From contig NZ_CP015079.1 of assembly GCF_001653335.1 (NCBI RefSeq), forward strand, positions 2,976,001 to 3,040,000: a stretch of 64,000 nt of DNA. The letters run 5' to 3'. Numbering within the stretch: position 1 is the stretch's first letter; each line of letters starts with the position of its first letter. Below are positions 7,939 through 16,995 of this stretch, in pieces. A model generated the notes under the pieces. It did not search any database. It was not told where the DNA came from and worked only from the letters and a program-made list of their open reading frames with translations. The translations under genes were made by a program, and so were the position numbers. The stretch is from Nocardioides dokdonensis FR1436. GTDB lineage: Bacteria > Actinomycetota > Actinomycetes > Propionibacteriales > Nocardioidaceae.

Positions 7939-8835
7939 TCACGCGGGCGGGGTGTCCTCGTCCCGGCCGTACCTCGCGATGGTGAAGGCCCGGAGGTCGG
8001 CGATCGTCTCCTCGATGTCCACCGACGCGTAGTGCTCCTGGTCCCACGCGGCGTACAGGGTGACCGTGAGCGGTGCGCCGTCCACCAGCACGCGCGCTTT
8101 CGACAGCCCGTAGCGCGGGTCGTCGGAGGTCACGCACACCCCACGTCCGGCCGCCGCCAGCGCCTGGCCCAGCCGCGGCGCCCGCGTCTGGGCGATCGCG
8201 TCGTAGGTCAGGCCCCGATCCGCGGCCACGGCGTCGAACGCCCGGCGCACGGAGTGGCCGATGTCGAGGTGGACCAGCGGGAAGCCGACCAGGTCGACCA
8301 GGTCCACCGCCTCGGAGGTGGCCAGCTCATGGTCCTCGGGGACCTGGGCCCACACGTCCACGCGGATCAGGACCTCGGCGTGCAGGGAGCGCATCGGCAC
8401 CGAGGTGCCGAGCCCGAAGTCGGCGTCCCCGCGGGTGACCGCGCCGTAGACGTCGGCAGGCTGGGTCTCGATGACGTTGGCGACCGAGACCCGCGTGCCG
8501 GTGGCGATGAAGGGCGCCACGATGTCGTTGATCGTGGTGGTGGGTGCTGCCACCACGAGGTCGGGCGCGGCGCCGGCCGCGATGGCCGCCGCCATGGTCT
8601 CGGCCTGCGCGGCCCGCGCCACCAGGTCTCGGGCGATCGGCACGAACTGACGTCCGGCTGTGGTCAGCACGAGCCGACGATCCATGCGGCTGAACAGCTG
8701 CACGCCCAGGCTGCTCTCGAAGCGGCGCAGCTGGCGGGACAACGAGGGCTGGGCGACGAAGAGCTGCTTGGAGGCTGCGGTGACAGAGCCGCAGTCCACG
8801 ATGGCGAGGAAGTACCGCATCATCCGCAGATCCAT
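7939..8835 (-). CDS. LysR family transcriptional regulator
   Basis: 298 residues. The N-terminal winged helix-turn-helix is textbook (MRYFLAIVDCGSVTAASKQL then VAQPSLSRQLRRFESSLGVQLFSR), followed by a type 2 periplasmic-binding-like effector domain. The start is ATG at 8835, preceded by GGGAGG; codons further upstream would add 34 non-conserved residues. It is transcribed divergently from the ABC importer/NylB-like operon with a 101-bp shared region, the usual geometry for a LysR activator of the adjacent operon. The inducer is unknown and is inferred to be an amino-acid oligomer or its breakdown product. Confidence 0.9.
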   Translation of the reverse strand: MDLRMMRYFLAIVDCGSVTAASKQLFVAQPSLSRQLRRFESSLGVQLFSRMDRRLVLTTAGRQFVPIARDLVARAAQAETMAAAIAAGAAPDLVVAAPTTTINDIVAPFIATGTRVSVANVIETQPADVYGAVTRGDADFGLGTSVPMRSLHAEVLIRVDVWAQVPEDHELATSEAVDLVDLVGFPLVHLDIGHSVRRAFDAVAADRGLTYDAIAQTRAPRLGQALAAAGRGVCVTSDDPRYGLSKARVLVDGAPLTVTLYAAWDQEHYASVDIEETIADLRAFTIARYGRDEDTPPA

Positions 8836-8936
8836 GATGCCTCCCAGGCATGCCAGAACGGTCTTCCAGAGTATTGGACTGTATGTGATGCAGGACTCAG
8901 AATGGCAGTCAAGGTTGTCCTCACAAGGAGTTTCCA
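8836..8936. promoter_or_regulatory. Divergent promoter region between LysR gene and importer operon
   Basis: 101-bp intergenic region expected to hold both promoters and the LysR site. An imperfect palindrome ATGCCT-CCC-AGGCAT lies at 8837-8851, over the LysR ribosome-binding site, which would suit autoregulation. AAGGAG at 8925-8930 lies 6 nt before the TTG of the importer gene. The LysR T-N11-A box was not assigned with confidence. Confidence 0.45.
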
Positions 8937-10526
8937 TTGACGAACCGACGCATCGCCGCAGCCCTGATCTCGGCAGTGGGCCTGCTTTCAGTAGCCGCCT
9001 GTTCGGGTGGCACCTCGGCGGACGGGACGGGGAACACGTCGGCGAGCACCGCCGTCCTGACCGTCGCGTCGTCGGCCTCCGTCACGACCTGGGACCCGGT
9101 GGCGTCGTTCTCGACCGAGGCCATGTACATGGGCAACCTCTACGAGCCGCTGCTCTGGAAGAACCCCGCCGGCAGCGACGAGGACTACACCCCCGCGCTG
9201 GCCACGGCATGGACGACCTCCGACGACGGACTCACCTGGACCTTCGACATCCGCGAGGGCGTCACCTTCCACACCGGTGAGGCGCTCGACGCCGCCGCGG
9301 TGCAGCAGAGCCTCGAGGCGGCCAAGGAGCGCGGCGGCGCCTCCTTCATCTGGGCACCCGTCGAGACCATCGAGGCGACCTCGGACACGGAGGTCGTGAT
9401 GGAGCTGTCCTACGCCGCCCCGGTCGACCTGATCGTCTCCTCCACCTACGGCGCGTGGATCGTGGCGCCCTCGGCGCTCGACGCCGCGGCCAAGGACGAG
9501 AAGTACTTCGAGTCCGGCATCGACGCCGGCACCGGCCCCTACGCGCTGGAGTCCTACACCGCCGGCGAGAAGGTGGTGCTGAAGAAGTACGACGACTACT
9601 GGAACGCCGAGGAGGCCGCCACCTACGAGACCGTGGACGTGGCGATCACCTCCGACGCAGTCACTGCTCAGCAGATGCTGACCGCCGGTGAGGTGAAGTA
9701 CTCCACGCAGATCCCCCTGGAGAACATCGAGTCGTTCGACGGCAACCCCGACTACGACGTCAACGTCTCGAAGTCGCCGTTCAACTTCGTGGCCCTGTTC
9801 AACACCACCCGGCCGCCGCTCGACGACCCGGCCGTGCGCCGGGCGCTCTCCTACGCGGTGCCGTACGACGAGATCATCGAGGTCGGTGCGCAGGGATACG
9901 GCACGCAGAGCTTCGGGCCCGTCCCCGACGGCATCTTCCCCTTCGACGCCGACGTGTCGCAGTACACCCAGGACCTCGACCGGGCCCGGGAGCTGCTCGC
10001 GGACGCCGGCCACGCCGACGGGTTCGACCTCACCTTGACCTTCGCCTCCGAGAACGCCGCGGAGAAGCGATTCGTCCCGCTGATCAAGGACGCCTTCGCG
10101 CAGGTCGGCGTCGACGTCGAGGTCAAGGCGCAGCTGTTCAACCAGCAGTGGGAGGACGCCAAGGCCGAGCCCACGAAGGCGCAGGACATCTTCGTCCTGT
10201 ACTACTGGCCGACCTACAGCGACGCGGGCTCGGACAACCTGTGGTCGCTGTTCCACTCCTCGGACGCCCCGTTCTTCAACCTCAGCTATTGGGAGAACGA
10301 GAAGTACGACGCCCTGGTCGACGAGGCGGGCACGTACACCGCCACCGACCGTGATCGTGCGCAGTCGATGTACTCCGAGGCGATGGAGATGCTCTACGAC
10401 GAGGCTCCGGGGGTGTTCCTCTACGACGCCCAGGCCGTCCAGGTGGTCCCGGCAGGTCTCGAGGTGCCCACCGCCAACGAGAACTACCCGTTCACAGCCT
10501 TCTTCGCAGGCTTCGAGCCCGCCTGA
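8937..10526 (+). CDS. Opp/Dpp-type ABC transporter substrate-binding lipoprotein
   Basis: 529 residues, family 5 extracellular solute-binding protein. The lipoprotein signal ends at Cys22 (LLSVAACSGG). It is followed by typical DppA/OppA features: an N-terminal ASVTTWDPVASF strand, NLYEPLLW, WTFDIREGVTFHTGE, and GTGPYALESY. It delivers peptide-like or amide-containing ligands to the permease genes downstream. The start is TTG, supported by AAGGAG at 6-nt spacing and by the signal peptide beginning directly after it. It is the first gene of an operon whose last gene is a NylB-type hydrolase, so an oligomeric omega-amino acid or similar linear amide is the inferred ligand. Confidence 0.9.
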   Translation: MTNRRIAAALISAVGLLSVAACSGGTSADGTGNTSASTAVLTVASSASVTTWDPVASFSTEAMYMGNLYEPLLWKNPAGSDEDYTPALATAWTTSDDGLTWTFDIREGVTFHTGEALDAAAVQQSLEAAKERGGASFIWAPVETIEATSDTEVVMELSYAAPVDLIVSSTYGAWIVAPSALDAAAKDEKYFESGIDAGTGPYALESYTAGEKVVLKKYDDYWNAEEAATYETVDVAITSDAVTAQQMLTAGEVKYSTQIPLENIESFDGNPDYDVNVSKSPFNFVALFNTTRPPLDDPAVRRALSYAVPYDEIIEVGAQGYGTQSFGPVPDGIFPFDADVSQYTQDLDRARELLADAGHADGFDLTLTFASENAAEKRFVPLIKDAFAQVGVDVEVKAQLFNQQWEDAKAEPTKAQDIFVLYYWPTYSDAGSDNLWSLFHSSDAPFFNLSYWENEKYDALVDEAGTYTATDRDRAQSMYSEAMEMLYDEAPGVFLYDAQAVQVVPAGLEVPTANENYPFTAFFAGFEPA

Positions 10527-10532
10527 CCCGCA

Positions 10533-10579
10533 CCGTGGTGGGCGTCGCGCGGACTCTGCGCCAGCGACGCCCACCACGG
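10533..10579. terminator. 16-bp perfect hairpin between importer SBP and permease genes
   Basis: Arms at 10533-10548 and 10564-10579 are perfect inverted repeats with a 15-nt loop, right after the SBP stop. There is no T-tract. In importer operons such a hairpin often protects the upstream mRNA or causes partial termination, so that binding protein exceeds permease. That role is inferred here. Confidence 0.6.
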
Positions 10580-10602
10580 CGTGCCACGACCAGGAAGATC
10601 CC

Positions 10603-11616
10603 ATGACCCGGTTCATCGCCAAGCGGATCCTCACCTCGGGTGCCGTGATGCTGACCATCACCATCGTCACCTTCGTGCTGGCGCGTGTGGTGCCCTCCAA
10701 CCCCGCCGTCGTCTTCGCCGGCCCCAAGGCCACGCAGGAGACGCTGGACCGCATCCAGCAGGACCTCGGTCTCGACCGGCCGATCCTGCTCCAGCTCCTC
10801 AGCTACGTCGGCAACGTGGTGCGCGGTGACTTCGGGGACTCGCTCGCCTCCAAGCAGCCCGTGCTGCCTGACGTGATCGGTCGGCTGCCGGCCACGCTCG
10901 AGCTGATCGCCGTGGCGATGGTGCTGGCCACCGTCCTCGGTGTCGCCCTCGGAGTGCTGGCCTCGCGTCGGTCCGGTGGGCTGCTCGACGGCGCGATCCG
11001 CTTCCTGAGCATCGGCGGCATCTCGATGCCGGCCTTCTGGCTGGGCCTGCTGCTCCAGGTCATCTTCGTGGGGCAGCTGGGCGTGCTGCCGGCCACCGGC
11101 CAGTTCAGCACCGAGCTCACCTACTCCGACCCCGTCCAGACGATCACGCACTTCGCGATGGTCGACAGCCTGCTGACCGGCAACTGGGTGGCGTTGCGAG
11201 ACGGCGCCGCGCACCTCGTGCTCCCGGCCGTGACCCTGGCGGCCTACCCCCTGGGGCTGATCGCCCGGATGACCCGCGCGTCGATGCTGGAGGCCCTGGA
11301 GCAGGACTTCACCCTCACGGCTCGGGCCTACGGCCTGAGCCGGGCCAACATCCTGTGGCGGCTGACCCTCAAGAACGCGCTGTCGGCGCCGCTGACCGTG
11401 ATCGGTCTCTCGATCGCCTACATGCTCACCGGCACGTTCTTCGTCGAGGTGGTCTTCAACTGGCCGGGCATCGGTCAGTACGCCACGCAGGCGATGCTCG
11501 CCGTCGACTACCCCGTGATCATGGCGATCACGCTGCTCGGCGCCGCCGGCTACCTGATCACCAACCTCGTGGTCGACATCCTGCAGGCCAGGATCGATCC
11601 CCGGACCCGGAGCTGA
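10603..11616 (+). CDS. Opp/Dpp-type ABC transporter permease (DppB-like)
   Basis: 337 residues with six predicted helices. The N-terminus FIAKRILTSGAVMLTITIVTFVLARVVP is characteristic of DppB/OppB. A cytoplasmic EAA-type loop follows (TARAYGLSRANILWRLTLKNAL), then FFVEVVFNWPGIGQYATQAML, conserved at the end of this subunit. With the DppC-like partner it forms the membrane channel. The ATG is preceded by AGGAAG. It lies downstream of the 16-bp hairpin and 5 nt upstream of the second permease gene. Confidence 0.9.
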   Translation: MTRFIAKRILTSGAVMLTITIVTFVLARVVPSNPAVVFAGPKATQETLDRIQQDLGLDRPILLQLLSYVGNVVRGDFGDSLASKQPVLPDVIGRLPATLELIAVAMVLATVLGVALGVLASRRSGGLLDGAIRFLSIGGISMPAFWLGLLLQVIFVGQLGVLPATGQFSTELTYSDPVQTITHFAMVDSLLTGNWVALRDGAAHLVLPAVTLAAYPLGLIARMTRASMLEALEQDFTLTARAYGLSRANILWRLTLKNALSAPLTVIGLSIAYMLTGTFFVEVVFNWPGIGQYATQAMLAVDYPVIMAITLLGAAGYLITNLVVDILQARIDPRTRS

Positions 11617-11621
11617 TCGAC

Positions 11622-12518
11622 ATGTCCCAGGGACCCATCGCGACGGAGGCCGCGGCGCCCACGACGCCGATCGGCGGTGACTCGCTGCTGCGCAAGGTGG
11701 CCGCCGACCGCCTCGCCCTCCTCGGGCTCGTGCTGGTGGTCGGGCTGATCGTCGTCGCCGCCCTCGCCCCGTGGCTGGCGCCCTACCCGGACCAAGGACG
11801 AGGTACGCCGGACGTGGCGTCCGCCAACCTCGCGCCCAGCGGCGCCCACTGGTTCGGCACCGACCAGCTGGGGCGGGACATGCTCAGCCGGGTCCTGATG
11901 GGCGCCCGGCCGGCGCTGCTGATCTCGATCTCGGTCGTCATGGGCGCGGCGCTGATCGGCGTCCCCCTCGGGGCGATCGCCGGTTACCGCGGCGGCTGGA
12001 TCGACGAGGTCCTGACCCGGATCACCGAGGTGTTCCAGTCCTTCCCGCCGTTGCTGCTCGCCATGGTCGTCGTGGCCCTGCTGGGCCCCGACCTGAAGAA
12101 CGCCGCGGTGGCGCTCGTCGTGTCGTGGTGGCCCTGGTACGCCCGCCTGGTGCGCGCGGAGGCCCGGTCTCTGCGTGAGCGGCCGTTCGTGGCCGCGGCA
12201 GAGGCGATCGGGGTCCCGGCACGGACCATCCTGCGCCGCCACATCGTCCGCAACTCCATGACACCGGTGCTGGTCCAGGCGACGGTCGACATCGGCACGG
12301 TGGTGCTGGCCGCCGGCTCCCTGGCCTTCATCGGCCTGGGCGCCCAGCCGCCATCGCCCGACTGGGGACTGATGGTGGCGGAGGGCCGCAGCCAGATCTT
12401 CACCGCCTGGTGGATCTCGACCTTCGCCGGTCTGGCCATCTTCGTGACCGTGCTCGCCTTCAACCTCCTCGGCGACTCGCTACGTGACGTCCTCGACCCT
12501 CGGAAGGTGCGGCGATGA
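11622..12518 (+). CDS. Opp/Dpp-type ABC transporter permease (DppC-like)
   Basis: 298 residues. The first helix is preceded by a cytoplasmic tail. Family features visible are HWFGTDQLGRDMLSRVLMGAR (early periplasmic segment), GAIAGYRGGWIDEVLTRITEVFQSFP, and the EAA loop AAEAIGVPARTILRRHIVRNSM, followed by LGLGAQPPSPDWGLMV-type sequence. It is the second membrane subunit of the importer. The gene overlaps the following ATPase gene by 4 nt. Confidence 0.9.
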   Translation: MSQGPIATEAAAPTTPIGGDSLLRKVAADRLALLGLVLVVGLIVVAALAPWLAPYPDQGRGTPDVASANLAPSGAHWFGTDQLGRDMLSRVLMGARPALLISISVVMGAALIGVPLGAIAGYRGGWIDEVLTRITEVFQSFPPLLLAMVVVALLGPDLKNAAVALVVSWWPWYARLVRAEARSLRERPFVAAAEAIGVPARTILRRHIVRNSMTPVLVQATVDIGTVVLAAGSLAFIGLGAQPPSPDWGLMVAEGRSQIFTAWWISTFAGLAIFVTVLAFNLLGDSLRDVLDPRKVRR

Positions 12519-13483
12519 GCCAACCACTCCTGCTCCAGGTCCGTGACCTGTCCATCGAGTTCCTCGACCACGGTCGGGTGAGCAACCGGCCGGTGCGCGG
12601 CATCGAGCTCGAGATCGGTCAGGGCGAGGTGCTCGGCGTCGTCGGCGAGACCGGCTGCGGCAAGTCGATCACCGCCCATGCCATCCTCGGCACCCTGCCC
12701 GACCAGGCGCGGGCCACGGGCCAGGTGCACTTCAACGGCGTCGAGCAGCTCACGCTGCCCGAGAAGCTGCGCGCCCGCGGTCGCGGTGACGCGATCAGCA
12801 TCGTCTTCCAGAACCCCGGCACCGCCTTCAACCCCGTCTTCCGACTCGGCCAGCAGATGCGGATGGTGCTCAAGCGCCACCGCGACCTGCGCGGCGACGA
12901 GGCGGGGGAGCTCATCGCGCAGCGGCTCGACGATGTCGGTCTCACCGACACCCGACGCGTGGTCGACTCCTACCCGCACGAGCTCTCCGGCGGGATGTTG
13001 CAGCGCGTGATGATCGCGATGGCCCTCCTGTGCGAGCCCAAGCTGCTGATCCTGGACGAACCGACGACGGCGCTCGACGTCACGGTGTCCCGCCAGATCC
13101 TGCTGCTGATCCTGCGGCTCCAGGAGTCGTTGGGCTTCAGCGTCCTGCTGATCACCCACGACCTGGGGGTCGTGAAGGCGACCTGCGACCGCGTGGCGGT
13201 GCTGTACGCGGGACGGGTCGTGGAGACCGGTCCGACCGACACGGTCCTGAAGAAGCCGGAGCACCCCTACACCCGAGGTCTCATCGGCGCGCTGCCGCGT
13301 CTGAGCGGGGAGCGGCTCGTCTCGATCGCGGGCCAGGTGCCCGGCAACTTCCTGGGCCTGCAGGGATGTGCCTTCGCCGACCGGTGCCCGGCTGTGGTCG
13401 ACACCTGCCGGCGTACCGATCCAGAGCTCGCGCCCATCTCGCCGGCCCACGAGGTCGCCTGCCACCGGGCGGGTGAGCTGTGA
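12515..13483 (+). CDS. Opp/Dpp-type ABC transporter ATP-binding protein (DppD-like)
   Basis: 322 residues. Walker A GETGCGKSI, signature LSGGMLQRVMIAMAL, Walker B LLILDEPTTALD and H-loop ITHDLGV are all present. The C-terminal oligopeptide-transporter extension carries a Cys-rich CAFADRCP...CRR...VACH pattern, which in DppD/OppD proteins binds an iron-sulfur cluster. It pairs with the next ATPase as a heterodimer. The ATG overlaps the upstream stop, and its own end overlaps the next GTG. Confidence 0.9.
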   Translation: MSQPLLLQVRDLSIEFLDHGRVSNRPVRGIELEIGQGEVLGVVGETGCGKSITAHAILGTLPDQARATGQVHFNGVEQLTLPEKLRARGRGDAISIVFQNPGTAFNPVFRLGQQMRMVLKRHRDLRGDEAGELIAQRLDDVGLTDTRRVVDSYPHELSGGMLQRVMIAMALLCEPKLLILDEPTTALDVTVSRQILLLILRLQESLGFSVLLITHDLGVVKATCDRVAVLYAGRVVETGPTDTVLKKPEHPYTRGLIGALPRLSGERLVSIAGQVPGNFLGLQGCAFADRCPAVVDTCRRTDPELAPISPAHEVACHRAGEL

Positions 13484-14331
13484 ACGCGCCACGGATCGCT
13501 GCCCAGGAGGCACCCCAGCAGCCTCTCGTCTCCACGCGCGACCTGGTGCACGAGTTCACGTCGCGCCGCTCGTCGCACACCGCGCTGGACCACGTCACGC
13601 TCGAGATCGCCAAGGGCGCCTCGCTCGGCGTGGTGGGGGAGTCGGGTTCGGGCAAGACGACGCTGGTGCGCTGCATGCTCGGTCTGCTGAAGCCGACCGG
13701 TGGATCGGTGACCTTCGACGGCGCCGAGGTGACCCGCATGTCGACGAGGCAGCTGCGCGCTATGCGCCGCCGAGTCGGGATGGTCTTCCAGAACCCCGTG
13801 ATGGCGCTCAACCCGCGGATGAGCGTCGAGGAGTGCGTGGCCGAGCCGCTGCGGCTGCACACCGATCTGCGTGGTGCCGACCTGGCCCGGGCGGTCGGTG
13901 AGGCGCTGGAGTCGGTCGCCCTGCCGCAGACCTACCGGTCTCGGCTGCCGCACCAGCTCTCCGGGGGGCAGTGCCAGCGGGTCGGCATCGCCCGGGCGCT
14001 GGCCGCCGGTCCGGAGATGCTGATCCTCGACGAGCCCACGTCGGCCCTCGACGTCTCGGTGCAGGCGCAGATCCTGAACCTGCTCACCGACCTGCGGGCC
14101 GAGCGGGACCTGACCTTCGTGATGATCTCCCACTCCCTCGACGTCGTGCGCTACCTGTCCGAGCACGTGGTCGTGATGCTCGAGGGCCGGATCGTCGAGG
14201 AGGGCTCCGCGGTCGACGTGCTCGCGGAGCCCCAGCACGCCTACACCCGCAACCTGGTCGCGGCCTGCCCGACCATCGAGAGCGACAGCCTCCGCAGTGC
14301 GCTGGCGAACCGAGAGGAAGCACTCAAGTGA
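13480..14331 (+). CDS. Opp/Dpp-type ABC transporter ATP-binding protein (DppF-like)
   Basis: 283 residues with Walker A GESGSGKTT, signature LSGGQCQRVGIARAL, Walker B MLILDEPTSALD and H-loop ISHSLDV. It is the second ATPase of the importer. It is shorter than many DppF proteins because it lacks the C-terminal Cys motif that DppD carries, which is normal for this pairing. GTG at 13480 overlaps the previous stop, and its stop overlaps the GTG of the NylB-like gene. Importer and hydrolase are therefore translationally coupled. Confidence 0.9.
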   Translation: MNAPRIAAQEAPQQPLVSTRDLVHEFTSRRSSHTALDHVTLEIAKGASLGVVGESGSGKTTLVRCMLGLLKPTGGSVTFDGAEVTRMSTRQLRAMRRRVGMVFQNPVMALNPRMSVEECVAEPLRLHTDLRGADLARAVGEALESVALPQTYRSRLPHQLSGGQCQRVGIARALAAGPEMLILDEPTSALDVSVQAQILNLLTDLRAERDLTFVMISHSLDVVRYLSEHVVVMLEGRIVEEGSAVDVLAEPQHAYTRNLVAACPTIESDSLRSALANREEALK

Positions 14332-15488
14332 GCACGACGCACGGCCCCGGCCTGGAGCGGGAGTTCGCGCCCGGCGAGGTCAACCTCAGCAACTGGCAGG
14401 ACCCGCCTTGGAACACCTGGGGCCTGTCGCACACCAGCGAGATCGTTCCCACAGCCGTCGTCTCCCGGCTCGCGAGGTCCGACGACGTCGCCGAGACGTC
14501 CTTGGCCTGTGCGGACGACCCGACCTGGGTCGAGCTCGCCGAGGCCACCGCCGCGCGGTCCCTCGTCGTGCTGCACCGGGGCCGGACGGTCGGGGAGTGG
14601 TACGGCGCGGGGATGTGCCCCACGACCCGCCACACCTTGATGTCGGTCTCCAAGAGCCTGTGCGGGCTGGTGATAGGTCAGCTGATCGGCCAGGGGCTGC
14701 TCCGCGAGGACTCCGTGATCGGTGAGATCGTGCCCCGCCTGAAGAAGTCGGCGTTCGGTGAAGCCACGATCCGCAACGCCTTGGACATGAGGGTGGCAGT
14801 CGAGTACGACGAGACCTACCACGACCCGGCAGCGCACGTGGCCCAGCAGGACCGGGTCGCCGGCTGGCGACCGCGGCTCCCCGACGACCCGGCCGACACC
14901 TACGAGTTCCTGACCACGCTGCGCGCGAGCGGGCCGCACGGCGGGCCGTTGCAGTACTGCTCGGCCACGACCGACGCCCTGGCCTGGGTGATCGAGGCCG
15001 TCACCGGTCAGCGCTACCACGAGGCGTTGTCCACGCGGCTGTGGTCCAGGCTCCGCACCCAGGACGACGCCGGCATCACCGTCGACCCGGGCGGCTTCGC
15101 CTTCGCCAACGGGGGATTCGCCTGCACTACCCGGGATCTCGCCCGGGTCGGGCAGCTGCTCCTCGACCGTGGCGTCGTCGACGGCCACCAGGTGGTGCCG
15201 GAGGCGTTCGCCGCGGACGTGCTCGCGGGCGGCGACGCCGTCGCCGCGGCGGGCAGCCACTTCCAGGCGGTGCACGAGGGCGGGAGCTATCGCAGCCAGT
15301 GGTGGGTGACCGGGGACGATCACGGTGTGGTCTACGGCGCGGGCATCCACGGGCAGTACCTCTGGGTGGACCCGGAGGCCGAGGTGGTCGTGGCCAAGTT
15401 CGGTGCGCACCCCGAGGCCGTCTCCGCCGAGGCGCTGCGCCAGAACGCAGCGCTCATGCGCTGGTCGGTGGCTCGCCACTCGCGCTGA
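14328..15488 (+). CDS. nylB: NylB-family serine hydrolase (6-aminohexanoate-dimer hydrolase-like)
   Basis: 386 residues, class C beta-lactamase/DD-peptidase fold. SVSK at 106-109 supplies the nucleophile and Lys, and Tyr210 in LQYCSATTD is the general base. The protein follows 6-aminohexanoate-dimer hydrolase along its length as I remember it: NLSNWQDPPWNTW, LMSVSKSLCG, DPADTYEFLTTLR, FANGGFACTTRDLARVG, GIHGQYLWVDP. Tyr164, Asp175 and Asn261 fall where NylB has Tyr170, Asp181 and Asn266, residues tied to amide hydrolysis and high dimer activity. It has no signal peptide, so it acts on imported substrate. It is coupled to the importer ATPase by a 4-nt overlap. The natural substrate may be another omega-amino acid amide. 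Confidence 0.82.
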   Translation: MSTTHGPGLEREFAPGEVNLSNWQDPPWNTWGLSHTSEIVPTAVVSRLARSDDVAETSLACADDPTWVELAEATAARSLVVLHRGRTVGEWYGAGMCPTTRHTLMSVSKSLCGLVIGQLIGQGLLREDSVIGEIVPRLKKSAFGEATIRNALDMRVAVEYDETYHDPAAHVAQQDRVAGWRPRLPDDPADTYEFLTTLRASGPHGGPLQYCSATTDALAWVIEAVTGQRYHEALSTRLWSRLRTQDDAGITVDPGGFAFANGGFACTTRDLARVGQLLLDRGVVDGHQVVPEAFAADVLAGGDAVAAAGSHFQAVHEGGSYRSQWWVTGDDHGVVYGAGIHGQYLWVDPEAEVVVAKFGAHPEAVSAEALRQNAALMRWSVARHSR

Positions 15489-16983
15489 GGTCGGTGCCCA
15501 CCGCCCCGGTGACCCGGAGCGCCACCCAGGCATCGACGCGCACCTGCGGGTCGTCGAGAGACCGACGCAGCCGGGCCTCGATCTGCTCGACCCGGTTGCG
15601 CACGGTGTTGCGGTGCACGCCGAGGCGGGCAGCGGTCTCGCCGCGCGAGCCGTGCTCGCGCAGGAACGCTCCCAGAGTCTGCAGCAGGATCCGGTCGTCT
15701 CCGAGAGGCGCCAGGAACGAGGTGGCGAACGCTGAGGCCGCCTCACGTCCGAGGAAGCCGACGACCCCGGTGTTCGCCAGGTCGTCCCAGGTGCACATCG
15801 GTGCCGCGGCCGTGGTCGTGGCGAGGGCGTGCCCGGCGGCAGCGTGACTGGCCGAGGCCTGATCCGTCGTGACGCTGCGGCCGATCCCGACCCGCAGGTC
15901 ACGCCCGACCAGCGACGCGGCGATCCCGGTGGCGCTTGCCGCCGCCGCGACGACGACCAGCTCGTCGTCGTGCACGGTCGCCAGCAGCGGCTCGCTCTCG
16001 AGGACCGTCAAGGCGTCCTGGCGCGCGTCGTCGGACCCGGTGGCGCGGAGGATCCGCAGCCGCCGCGGCAGCGTGGGCTCGGAGTGGCCGACGGTCGTGG
16101 CGGCGCCGAGGACGATGCGCGCGGTGCGCGGCTCGTCAGCCAGCAGCAGCTCGATGGCGCGGGTGCGGAGCTGTCGCCCGGTCCGCCGCTGTTCCCGCTG
16201 CTGCTCGAGGGCCAGGCCGAGCAGGGTGCCGGCGGTGCTCATCGCTGCGCGGTCGTGGTCGTCGAGGCGGTGCGGCACCACGGTCGCCAACCAGGCCTCC
16301 GGTCGGGCGTGCAGCCCGAGGGGTCGGACCACCGTCACGATGTCTCGGCCGGTGGAGCTGGCCGCGGCGTGCCGGCCGCGAGGCAGCATCCGGGCCACCT
16401 GCTGACGCACCAGGGGCAGGTCGAACTCCCTGACCGCGGGGCCGTAGGGGCCGTGGCTGGGGGAGCCGTCGCGACCGATGAGGGCGGCCGCTCCGCCGAC
16501 CAGCTCGGCGAGCCGTGTGGTCAGGGCGGTCAGGCCGTCAGGATCGAGCGCGGCTCCGGTGAGCGCCTGCTGGGCGTCGAAGGATCGCAGGGTCAGGCTC
16601 TCCCGCTCGGCCTGGAGCAGCTCGGCGGCGCTGTGGGAGACGGCGACGAACCGGGTCGCGCGCGGGACCGCGAAGAGGTTGAGGCCCTCCCGGCGGCACG
16701 CGGTGACCAGCGCGGGCGGAGCCGCCCGGTGGGTCAGCCCCACGGCGAGACCGAGCGCCCGCGTCCCCGCCTGCGCGAGCCGGGCGACGTACGCATCCCA
16801 CTCCGCGTCCCAGGGCTCGGTGCCCAGACCGGTGGTGAGCAGCACCTCGCCGCCCTCGAGGTAGGGGGTGGGGTCGGCCAGCTCGCTGGTCGCCACCCAG
16901 CGCACCGACGCCCCCGGATCGGGGATGTGGAGGGCCTCCAGGGCCAGCTCAGGTCGTCCGACCAGCTCGGCCACGCTCACCAT
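15454..16983 (-). CDS. PucR/CdaR-family transcriptional regulator
   Basis: 509 residues. The N-terminal part resembles the purine-catabolism PucR domain (VAELVGRPELALEALHIPDPGASVRWVATSEL). The C-terminal helix-turn-helix of the PucR family is clear (LREHGSRGETAARLGVHRNTVRNRVEQIEARL). Such proteins activate catabolic genes for nitrogen compounds. The start is ATG at 16983 with AAGGTG at suitable spacing; an ATG 18 nt upstream is less well placed. It is divergent from the aminotransferase gene, and its 3' end overlaps the 3' end of the NylB-like gene by 35 bp on the opposite strand. It probably controls the aminotransferase-dehydrogenase pair. Confidence 0.85.
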   Translation of the reverse strand: MVSVAELVGRPELALEALHIPDPGASVRWVATSELADPTPYLEGGEVLLTTGLGTEPWDAEWDAYVARLAQAGTRALGLAVGLTHRAAPPALVTACRREGLNLFAVPRATRFVAVSHSAAELLQAERESLTLRSFDAQQALTGAALDPDGLTALTTRLAELVGGAAALIGRDGSPSHGPYGPAVREFDLPLVRQQVARMLPRGRHAAASSTGRDIVTVVRPLGLHARPEAWLATVVPHRLDDHDRAAMSTAGTLLGLALEQQREQRRTGRQLRTRAIELLLADEPRTARIVLGAATTVGHSEPTLPRRLRILRATGSDDARQDALTVLESEPLLATVHDDELVVVAAAASATGIAASLVGRDLRVGIGRSVTTDQASASHAAAGHALATTTAAAPMCTWDDLANTGVVGFLGREAASAFATSFLAPLGDDRILLQTLGAFLREHGSRGETAARLGVHRNTVRNRVEQIEARLRRSLDDPQVRVDAWVALRVTGAVGTDLSASGEPPTSA

Positions 16984-16995
16984 GCTGTCACCTTT

